Assembly (NCBI RefSeq): GCF_014647795.1
Contig: NZ_BMPW01000010.1
Span: forward strand, 1 to 64,000
Length of the DNA stretch: 64,000 nucleotides
Source of the DNA: Actinoplanes campanulatus
GTDB taxonomy: Bacteria; Actinomycetota; Actinomycetes; Mycobacteriales; Micromonosporaceae
Direction: 5' to 3'
Part shown: positions 57,842 through 64,000 of the stretch, piece after piece
Numbering within the stretch: the stretch's first letter is position 1
How the letters are laid out: every line of letters starts with the position of its first letter
Position numbers and translations under genes: made by a program
The notes under the pieces: generated by a model
Databases searched by the model: none
Told to the model about the DNA's origin: nothing
Seen by the model: only the letters and a program-made list of their open reading frames with translations

Positions 57842-58626
57842 CCGGGTACCGTCCTCTCGTCTTCGCGCATCGAGGGGGCGCCGACGCACTGCCCGAGCAC
57901 ACGCTCGGGGCCTATCTGCGCGCTCTGGACGAGGGCGCCGACGGCCTGGAGTGCGACGTCCGCCTCACCCGGGACGGTCACCTGGTCTGCGTGCACGACA
58001 GCCGGCTGGACCGGACCAGCAACGGCCGGGGCCGGGTCAGCTCGAAGACCCTGGCCGAGCTGGACGCGCTGAACTTCGGCTCCTGGCATCCCGGCTACCC
58101 GGCCGACGCCAAGCTCCCCGACCTGTCCCGGCTGCTGACCCTCGAGCGGTTGCTCGACGCGGTCCACTCCAGCGGGCGGCCGGTCCGGCTTCTGATCGAG
58201 ACCAAACACCCTTCCCGGTACGGCGCGGAGGTCGAGCGCCGGCTTGTACGGATGCTGCGGCACCACGGTCTGGCCGATCCGAAGCCGGACGCCGACGTAC
58301 AGGTGACGGTGATGTCGTTCGCGGCGCTCGCACTGCGCCGCATCCGTGCCCAGGCGCCCACCCTGCCCACCGTCTACCTGCTCGAACTGGTGCCGCCGGG
58401 GGTCGGACGCGGCCGGCTGCCGTTCGGCGCGCAGACCGCCGGGCCCGGTGTCGACCTGGTCCGGGCGCGGCCCACCCTGCTGCCGGCGATCAAGGCGGCC
58501 GGACATCAGGCGTACGTGTGGACGGTCAACGAACCGGCCGATCTCGAACTGGTCCTGGAGCACCGCGTGGATGGCGTGATCACCGACCGTCCCCGGTTCG
58601 TGCTGGATCACCTCGCCCGGATGTGA
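57838..58626 (+). CDS. glycerophosphodiester phosphodiesterase
   Basis: A 262-residue cytosolic enzyme hydrolysing glycerophosphodiesters to glycerol-3-phosphate and an alcohol. LVFAHRGGADALPEHTLGAYLRALDEGADGLECDVRLTRDGHLVCVHDSRLDRTSNGRG contains the catalytic His/Arg pair (HRG), metal ligands (E, D) and the second His (HD). The barrel closes with AYVWTVNEPADLELVLEHRVDGVITDRP. GTG 57838 overlaps the rhodanese stop, so the genes are coupled. Confidence 0.94.
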   Translation: MTGYRPLVFAHRGGADALPEHTLGAYLRALDEGADGLECDVRLTRDGHLVCVHDSRLDRTSNGRGRVSSKTLAELDALNFGSWHPGYPADAKLPDLSRLLTLERLLDAVHSSGRPVRLLIETKHPSRYGAEVERRLVRMLRHHGLADPKPDADVQVTVMSFAALALRRIRAQAPTLPTVYLLELVPPGVGRGRLPFGAQTAGPGVDLVRARPTLLPAIKAAGHQAYVWTVNEPADLELVLEHRVDGVITDRPRFVLDHLARM

Positions 58627-58710
58627 CGTCCACCACCAGATGCCACTCAACCGCAGGGTTCGCTTAGGTTCATCTGCCCAAAAGCCGCCGAGCGAGGCAA
58701 ACTCGCAGGC

Positions 58711-59865
58711 ATGCCGGACCGTCCCGACTACACGGCGCTGACCCGGGGTCAGCTCGCGGCCCTCGCCCGCGTCGAGTCCGGCGACGCCGGCCTGTCCGTG
58801 CTGCAGCAGCTCGTCCGGCTCGCCGGGGAGACGCTGGGCGCCCGTGGCACCGCCTTCGCCGAGTCCGCCGACGACCACGGCCGGATCATCGCGGCCACCG
58901 GGGTGTGGGCCGCCGTCGTGGGCCGCCGGGTGACGCATCCGGCCGAGCCGCGGCTCGACGACGAACTCCTGCACCTGATCGAGGGCGGCGACCCGCGGTC
59001 GATGCTGGGCGCCCGCTGCCCGGGCCGGGAGACTCCGGTCGGCTCCCTGCACGTCTACCTCGACGGCGAGCCCGGCCCCGAGCACCGGGACGTGCTGGAG
59101 CTGCTGGCCAGCCTGATCGGCCGTCTCTACCGGAGGGGCTCCGGTCTGCCGGCGCACGGTCCGCCGGCCCCCGAGGAGGTGCGCCGGGACGCGGACCGCG
59201 ACCTCTGGGTCGCGGTCACCAGCCACGAGCTGCGCACCCCGGTCACCGTGATCAAGGGGTACGCGGACACGCTCACCAACCACTGGGAGACCCTGGGCGA
59301 ACCGGGGCGGCGCGAGGCGGTCCGGGTGATCGGGGCACGCGCCGGTGAGCTGGCCCGGCTCGTGGACCGGCTGCTCTCCGCCGCCAGCGAGGAGGACGGT
59401 TCGGTGGGCGCCTCCCCGGCCGGCCCGTTCGATCTGGTGGAGGCGCTCCGTGAGGCGGCCGGCGAGTTGCCCGCCGACCTGCGGCAGCGGCTGCTGCTGG
59501 GGCATCTGCCGACGGATCTGCCGAAGGCGTACGGGAACCGCGACTCGATCGCGACCATCCTCACCGAGCTGGCCACCAACGCCGAGAAGTACTCGGATCC
59601 GGACGGCACGGTCGAGGTGTGCGCCGGAGTCGACGACGACACGCTGCGGTTCCGGGTCACCGACCGGGGCGCCGGGATCGCGCCGGAGCACGTGGAGCAC
59701 GCCTTCGACCGGTACTGGCAGGCCGACCCGGGGCCGCACCGGCCGGGCGCGGGGCTCGGCCTCTACCTGGTCCGGCGGCTGGTGGAGCGGCAGAACGGCT
59801 GGGTCTCGCTGCGCCCGCGGGAGGGCGGCGGCACGGTGGCCGAGGTCCGCCTGCCCCGGGCGTGA
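58711..59865 (+). CDS. soluble sensor histidine kinase
   Basis: A 384-residue kinase without membrane segments. Residues 25-140 form a GAF-like domain (LVRLAGETLGARGTAFAES ... HVYLDGEPGPEHRDVLELLASLIGRLYRR). HisKA has H172 in VTSHELRTPVTVIKGY; the ATPase domain has ILTELATNAEKYS, VTDRGAGI and GAGLGLYLVRRLVE. No response regulator is adjacent, so it is an orphan kinase. Start ATG 58711 (MPDRPDYTAL). Confidence 0.9.
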   Translation: MPDRPDYTALTRGQLAALARVESGDAGLSVLQQLVRLAGETLGARGTAFAESADDHGRIIAATGVWAAVVGRRVTHPAEPRLDDELLHLIEGGDPRSMLGARCPGRETPVGSLHVYLDGEPGPEHRDVLELLASLIGRLYRRGSGLPAHGPPAPEEVRRDADRDLWVAVTSHELRTPVTVIKGYADTLTNHWETLGEPGRREAVRVIGARAGELARLVDRLLSAASEEDGSVGASPAGPFDLVEALREAAGELPADLRQRLLLGHLPTDLPKAYGNRDSIATILTELATNAEKYSDPDGTVEVCAGVDDDTLRFRVTDRGAGIAPEHVEHAFDRYWQADPGPHRPGAGLGLYLVRRLVERQNGWVSLRPREGGGTVAEVRLPRA

Positions 59866-59935
59866 CACTTTTCGGCGACACACCGGGGTGGCCCACGTCA
59901 CCGGTTCGCGGGAGGGGCGCTTACGCTGGTTCCCC

Positions 59936-60811
59936 GTGAGCAAGCGTCGCAAGTCCCGCGAAACCGCACCGAAAACGAAGGTGCGCGACATCTTCGTCGC
60001 CCGGCCCTTCGAGGGCCTGGCCGACGAGCCGGAATGGGTCGCCCTGCGTGAGCTGGTCCCGGCCGCCTCCGCACCGTTGACCCTCAAACCGGAGATCGTC
60101 GAGGAGTACGGCGACCGCTCGGTGATCCTCTCCACCGTGCTGCCGATGGCGTGGCCGGCCATGTCCCGCCGGGACGGCAAGGTCCTGATCGGTCTGCAGC
60201 GGCACGTCCAGTCCGGTGACGTCTCCCGCGACCTGGCGGTCGCCATCCTGAACGCGCTGTCCACCGAGCCGGGCAACACGGTCTCCGTGCCGGCCCTGCC
60301 CGGCCCGGGTCTGCGCTTGCAGGATCTGCTCGTCGACGGGTCGCTCGAGATCACCATGCAGGATGGTTTCGAGTACTGGCTGGACGTCGACCAGATGCAG
60401 GACGCCACCGTGAAGGCGTCGCTGGAGCGCGCCAACGCCTCGATCTACCCGACCGTGCGGATGGCCGCGGCCAAGGCCGCCTACTGGTGCCGGGTGGCGC
60501 CGGACAAGAGCCACATCCGCTGGGTGCTGAGCGAGCCGGAGGACCGGGCCCTGGACACGCTGTCCCGGCTGTCCGCCGCCGGGGAGCTGCTGCTCGGCGA
60601 GGACACCAAGTTCGCCGGCATGTTCCGGGCGCACGGACTGCTGGTTCCGGTCTGGGACATCCCGGGCGAGCCGGAGGGGGCCGAATTCGAGTCGGCACTG
60701 GCCGACTTCGCCAAGCGGTACGCCGACACCCTCGCCGTCGACGGCCCCCTGGACGCCGCCGCCCGCCGCGCAAAGCAGGGCCTGATCGGCCGCCAGTTGA
60801 CGCTGCGTTGA
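59936..60811 (+). CDS. DUF5926 family protein
   Basis: A 291-residue soluble protein conserved in actinomycetes, function unknown. It starts with a basic stretch (SKRRKSRETAPKTKVRDIFVARPFEGLADEPEWVALRELVPAASAPLTL) and is followed by a mixed alpha/beta body ending in AKQGLIGRQLTLR. GTG 59936 is preceded by TACGCT 8 nt upstream rather than a ribosome site, suggesting a leaderless mRNA. The open frame to 59345 overlaps the kinase gene and is a shadow. Confidence 0.85.
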   Translation: MSKRRKSRETAPKTKVRDIFVARPFEGLADEPEWVALRELVPAASAPLTLKPEIVEEYGDRSVILSTVLPMAWPAMSRRDGKVLIGLQRHVQSGDVSRDLAVAILNALSTEPGNTVSVPALPGPGLRLQDLLVDGSLEITMQDGFEYWLDVDQMQDATVKASLERANASIYPTVRMAAAKAAYWCRVAPDKSHIRWVLSEPEDRALDTLSRLSAAGELLLGEDTKFAGMFRAHGLLVPVWDIPGEPEGAEFESALADFAKRYADTLAVDGPLDAAARRAKQGLIGRQLTLR

Positions 60812-60875
60812 ATTGCCGGTTTGAGGGGTTGGAGCGCAACCACTCACGCACGTCGCCCGGTGTGGCTCGTGTTTT

Positions 60876-60984
60876 GGACGCGTCAGCGGCCAGCGAGTCG
60901 CGCCGGGCCCTCGGCGGGAGCAGCGGTCTGTACCCACCACCCCGCTGCGGCCTCAGGATCTTGACCTTGAATTTGATCTTGAAG
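60876..60984 (+). repeat. dispersed intergenic repeat, copy 2
   Basis: Inverted counterpart of 43214-43310. It begins GGACGCGTCAGCGGCCAGCG, keeps the GCCGGGCCCTCGGCGGGAGC and CCCACCACCCCGCT blocks, and ends TTTGATCTTGAAG after a short extra CTTGACCTTGAA stretch absent from copy 1. It lies between two convergent genes (DUF5926 and arginine deiminase). Confidence 0.85.
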
Positions 60985-61004
60985 AATTCGTCTGATTTTG
61001 ATCT

Positions 61005-62177
61005 TTAGAGCGGGTCTCTTTCGATGGGGCAGCTCATGCATCTCGGGCCGCCCCGGCCGGAGCCGAGTTCGCTGCCACTGATCCGGACCACCTCGATGCC
61101 GGCGCGTTCGAGCTGGGCGTTGGTTTCGACGTTGCGTTCGTAGGCGACGCAGAGCCGCGGCGCGATGGCCAGGGTGTTGTTGCCGTCGTCCCACTGTTCG
61201 CGTTCGGCGGTGACCGGGTCGAGACCGGTATCGATCACCCGCAGCCGGTCGATGCCCATCGCCTCGGCGGCGGCCTCCAGGAACGGCCGGGGCCCACTGA
61301 CCTTCTGCTCGGTGACGGTCCAGGCCTCCAGGGTGTACGCGATGTTGGGGTACATCACGACGGCGTCGACGTCCACCATGGTGCAGACGGTGTCCAGATG
61401 CATGGTGGCGCGTTCCTGGGCGATCGGGACGGCCAGCACGGTGTGCGCGAGGCCGGCCGCGATGACCCGCTGGGCGAGGCGTTCGGCGCCGGCCGGGGTG
61501 GTCCGCTCGCCGACGCCGATGGCCAGCACCCGCGGGGCCAGCACCAGCACGTCGCCGCCCTCCAGGTGTTCCAGCGAGGGGTCGAAGAGCAGCTCCGTCC
61601 CGGCGAACCGCGGATGGTGCCGGTAGATGGCGTGGGTGAGGGTGGTCTCGCGGCGGCGGGCCGGCATGGCCAGGCTGGTGACCGCCACCCGGTCGCGCAC
61701 CCAGACCGAGGAGTCGCGGGTGAAAAGCAGGTTGGGCAGCGGATCGATGACGAAGTCGAGCCGGTTCATCATCTCGTAGACCAGACCGCCCCCACCGGAC
61801 TTGATCTCCTCGTGCGCGAGCCCGGCGATCAGCACCTCGGCCAGCCGGGCGGGCTCCTGATCGGCAAGGTAGTCGGCCACCGTGGCGCGCAGCGCGTCGC
61901 CGAGGCGGCGGTCGGAGAGCACGCCGGCGGTCAGTTCGGCGCGGGCCTCCGGCAGGGTCAGCGTCTCGGCGATCAGGTCACCCAGGTGAAGGACCTCGAC
62001 TCCACGGCTCCGGAGTGCCTCCGCGAAGGCGTCGTGCTCCTCCTGGGCACGGCTCACCCACGGGATGCCGTCGAAGAGCAACGAGTCGTTGTTGCGCGGG
62101 GTCAACCTCGCCAGTTCCGATCCTGGCCGGTGCAGCAGTACGGTACGGAGGCGACTGACTTCACTGTCGACGTACAC
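61005..62177 (-). CDS. arcA: arginine deiminase
   Basis: A 390-residue hydrolase converting arginine to citrulline and ammonia. [58 protein letters not shown] (catalytic His), [11 protein letters not shown] and the catalytic Cys in GPRCMSCP are all present. GTG 62177 is chosen because TAACGT ends 7 nt upstream (leaderless) and the family starts about here; ATG 62246 is the longer alternative. Ornithine transcarbamylase and carbamate kinase genes are not adjacent, so it may be a stand-alone deiminase. Confidence 0.93.
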   Translation of the reverse strand: MYVDSEVSRLRTVLLHRPGSELARLTPRNNDSLLFDGIPWVSRAQEEHDAFAEALRSRGVEVLHLGDLIAETLTLPEARAELTAGVLSDRRLGDALRATVADYLADQEPARLAEVLIAGLAHEEIKSGGGGLVYEMMNRLDFVIDPLPNLLFTRDSSVWVRDRVAVTSLAMPARRRETTLTHAIYRHHPRFAGTELLFDPSLEHLEGGDVLVLAPRVLAIGVGERTTPAGAERLAQRVIAAGLAHTVLAVPIAQERATMHLDTVCTMVDVDAVVMYPNIAYTLEAWTVTEQKVSGPRPFLEAAAEAMGIDRLRVIDTGLDPVTAEREQWDDGNNTLAIAPRLCVAYERNVETNAQLERAGIEVVRISGSELGSGRGGPRCMSCPIERDPL

Positions 62178-62440
62178 ATGGCCGACGTTAGCCGGTACCG
62201 AGCGCGATCGGGCCGTGACGTTCTGACTAGATCTTGGGACAGTCATGCATCAGGCTGGGCGGAGCGATAGCTTGAGAAGGTGCGACGATGCACCATGCGA
62301 AAGAAGACGTTGTCGTGAATATGTCATTCATCCACACTCATTCTCTTTCTTTCCCGCCCTGTGACCCTGTTCTGTAGGGGAACGAGCACGTACGGTAGTT
62401 GGAAAAGAGAGCCCGACTGACCTTTTGCCGGAGGTCTGCA

Positions 62441-63178
62441 GTGACTGTCTTCCCCGCCCGCCCCGCGCTGCCCATGTCGTCCCAAACCCTCGCCACCGTC
62501 GACCGGACCCATCCGTCCCTGCTGGAGGACACGCAGCGGATGACCACGCCGGCCGAGTGGGCCCGCCGTCGCCGCGCCGAACGTGGCGCCCGCCGCATCG
62601 AGGCCGCTGGAGCACGCGCTCTCACCCGCCTCGACCGCCTCGGGCCGAACTGGCACATCGTCGACTGGCCGCGGACCGACCTGACCAACGCGTACTACGA
62701 ACCGAACCCGGCCGACGAGCGTGCCGGATTCCTCGCCATCGGACCCGGCGGTGTCTACGCCGTCACGGTGGCCGACCACGGCCGCTCCCGCGTGCTGATC
62801 GCCGGTGACGTCGTCCAGATCAACGGAAAGCGCCCGGAGTATGTGGCCGAGGCCCGTCGTGACGGGCGCCGCGCCGCCAAGGCGATCTCCGCTGTCGTGG
62901 GTCTCAACGTCCCGGTGACGCCCGTGCTGACGTTCGTCGGATCCGGGGTGATCAGCGTCCACGGCCTGCCGAAGGACTGTCTGGTCTCCACCGACAAGGA
63001 GCTCGACCGCCTCCTGATCGCCGGGGGCGGAAAGATCTCCCCGGCCACCGCGGCCAAGCTGACCGCCGTCGCCCAGCACCCGGGCACCTGGTCGAACGCG
63101 CCGTGGCGCCCGAACCATGACTACTCTTCGTATGGCAACGGACAGACGACCGCTGACAAGCGGCTGAGCCGCCGGTAA
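62441..63178 (+). CDS. NERD (nuclease-related) domain protein
   Basis: A 245-residue protein. The C-terminal two-thirds matches NERD domains: GARRIEAAGARALTRLDRLGPNWHIVDWPRTDLTNAY, FLAIGPGGVYAVTVADHGRSRVLIAGDVVQINGKR, and VVGLNVPVTPVLTFVGSGVISVHGLPKDCLVST. The NERD fold is related to restriction-type nucleases, but activity here is uncertain. GGAGG 6 nt before GTG 62441 fixes the start. The 194-bp region upstream is AT-richer than average and probably holds the promoter. Confidence 0.85.
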   Translation: MTVFPARPALPMSSQTLATVDRTHPSLLEDTQRMTTPAEWARRRRAERGARRIEAAGARALTRLDRLGPNWHIVDWPRTDLTNAYYEPNPADERAGFLAIGPGGVYAVTVADHGRSRVLIAGDVVQINGKRPEYVAEARRDGRRAAKAISAVVGLNVPVTPVLTFVGSGVISVHGLPKDCLVSTDKELDRLLIAGGGKISPATAAKLTAVAQHPGTWSNAPWRPNHDYSSYGNGQTTADKRLSRR

Positions 63179-63251
63179 CGTTCCCTGCGACGCCGTCGCT
63201 GACCGACGTTCCGCGCCGGTCAGCGACGTCCACAGGAACGAGGAGGAGCCG

Positions 63252-63713
63252 GTGGCGCATGTTGAGCTCTCCCTCTCGGGAGCGTTCGTACCCCAGGCCC
63301 GCACACCGTCCGAGGCCGAGTTCGTCACCAGCGTCGAGCGCTGGTCGATGACGGTCGCGGTGGCCGCCGAGCCGTGCCTGGTGATCGACGTCAACGGCTC
63401 GATACTCGCGGTGTCGCCGTCCGGTAGCGAGTTGCTCGGCCTGGGCAAGCCGGCCGAGGCGATCGGTCAGCGGCTCAACGCCGCGCTGCACCTCATCGAC
63501 TTCACGGCCGGCGGTGGCCGCCTGGAGGAGCCCGAGGCGGAGAACATCCCGCCGCTGCTGGCGCTGCGCAGCGAGCGGCTGGCCCGGGGCCTCATGCGGG
63601 TGGTGCCGGGTGACGGCGTGCCCGCGCTGACCGTCGATGCCGTCTCCACGCCGCTCCAGGCGGGCGACCGGATCGGCGGGACACTGACCTTCCTGTCCCC
63701 GGTACGCTACTGA
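63252..63713 (+). CDS. PAS domain-containing protein
   Basis: A 153-residue soluble protein. Residues 35-100 read as a PAS fold (AAEPCLVIDVNGSILAVSPSGSELLGLGKPAEAIGQRLNAALHLIDF) with a beta-sheet C terminus (DRIGGTLTFLSPV). No output domain is attached, so it may sense a ligand or redox state and act through a partner. GAGGAGG precedes GTG 63252. Confidence 0.8.
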   Translation: MAHVELSLSGAFVPQARTPSEAEFVTSVERWSMTVAVAAEPCLVIDVNGSILAVSPSGSELLGLGKPAEAIGQRLNAALHLIDFTAGGGRLEEPEAENIPPLLALRSERLARGLMRVVPGDGVPALTVDAVSTPLQAGDRIGGTLTFLSPVRY

Positions 63714-63796
63714 CGTCCTTTTTGTCCGCGCCGGTGTGGTGTTCAACGCACTTGGCAGGCATTGGACGTTACAGATCCGCAACGTAGTCTGCGAAC

Positions 63797-64000
63797 ATGC
63801 TCGATCTAGACCTGTTACCGGGTGAATACGCGGTGTGTCGGCTTCCGGCCGGCTCGACCCTGCCCGCCTCGCTGACCGCAGGTCCGGACGACAAGAGCGT
63901 CATCTCGGTGACCTGGGGCGTCGACGAACTCTCGGTGATCTGCCCCAACGACCGGGTGCCCGCGGACGCGGTCGCCGACACGGCCTGGCGGTGCCTGCGT
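63797..64000 (+). CDS. ACT-domain-like protein (partial, 3' end outside window)
   Basis: The first 68 codons: MLDLDLLPGEYAVCRLPAGSTLPA, then LTAGPDDKSVISVTWGVDELSVICPNDRVP. This is the N-terminal half of CASTOR/ACT-type small amino-acid-binding proteins, which continue with a second ACT half (beyond the window). TAGTCT ends 6 nt before ATG 63797, so a leaderless transcript is likely. Confidence 0.75.
   Translation, partial: MLDLDLLPGEYAVCRLPAGSTLPASLTAGPDDKSVISVTWGVDELSVICPNDRVPADAVADTAWRCLR

Noticed and set aside
57724-60435. A 903-codon minus-strand frame opposite rhodanese, phosphodiesterase, kinase and DUF5926
   Set aside because: All four plus-strand genes carry clear family motifs; the antisense frame has none.

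Overview
The window is high-GC DNA with dense codon bias, frequent GTG starts and actinobacterial families (EccB, LCP proteins, DUF5926, DUF485/SSS transporter pairs, FhuF-like reductase, XRE-peptide deformylase fusion). It looks like a chromosomal segment of a filamentous actinomycete; a Micromonosporaceae/Actinoplanes-type genome is my best guess from family memory, not a database search.

Layout. (1) About 1-12.79 kb is an accessory, partly degraded region. It holds small hypothetical genes (one DUF2716, one RibD-C/DHFR-like), a complete ISL3-family IS with perfect 8-bp target duplication but a frameshifted transposase, a complete ISAs1-family IS without target duplication plus a solitary copy of its end 1.2 kb away, a frameshifted glyoxalase/VOC fragment, an IS110 transposase fragment, a PQQ-propeller lipoprotein, and a tyrosine integrase next to the 3' end of tRNA-Arg(ACG). 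This fits an integrated element or island whose far end is not recognised here. (2) 12.79-27.3 kb is ordinary chromosome: two tRNAs, a histone-H1-like/EcsC-like protein, CPBP protease, globin-reductase, XRE-PDF fusion divergent from an iron-box-preceded FhuF-like gene, RTX-repeat secreted protein, large membrane protein divergent from a methyltransferase, PEBP, NlpC/P60 hydrolase, DUF4352 protein, quinone oxidoreductase and tRNA-Ser(UGA). (3) 27.6-35.3 kb: SoxR divergent from a split transketolase pair through a SoxR-type promoter, then a PH-domain protein, B-box rhomboid protease, cyclophilin, a Lys/Ala-rich membrane protein, orphan EccB and CorA.

(4) 35.4-43.2 kb: a PLP aminotransferase divergent from a tightly overlapping operon of a cytidylyltransferase-like NTP transferase, a glycerol-1-phosphate-dehydrogenase-like enzyme and a CDP-alcohol phosphatidyltransferase. 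Nearby are a GT4 glycosyltransferase, an Fpg/Nei glycosylase and a WbaP-type phosphoglycosyltransferase, so the segment leans toward envelope glycopolymer or lipid synthesis. (5) 43.4-54.8 kb: LytS-like kinase with LytTR regulator; a compact cluster of DnaA boxes (45433-45583) far from any dnaA/dnaN; an OmpR-type two-component pair with a DUF4153-like membrane protein; two small-membrane-protein plus sodium:solute symporter pairs. (6) 55-64 kb: two LCP cell-wall ligases, rhodanese, glycerophosphodiesterase, histidine kinase, DUF5926, arginine deiminase, NERD and PAS proteins, and the start of a probable ACT-domain gene.

The most noteworthy signals are the non-oriC DnaA-box cluster, the SoxR-controlled and apparently leaderless transketolase, the G1P-dehydrogenase/cytidylyltransferase/CDP-alcohol operon, an inverted pair of dispersed intergenic repeats (43.2 and 60.9 kb), a probable CTG start of a secreted NlpC/P60 protein, and several genes whose -10 box sits 6-8 nt before the start codon.
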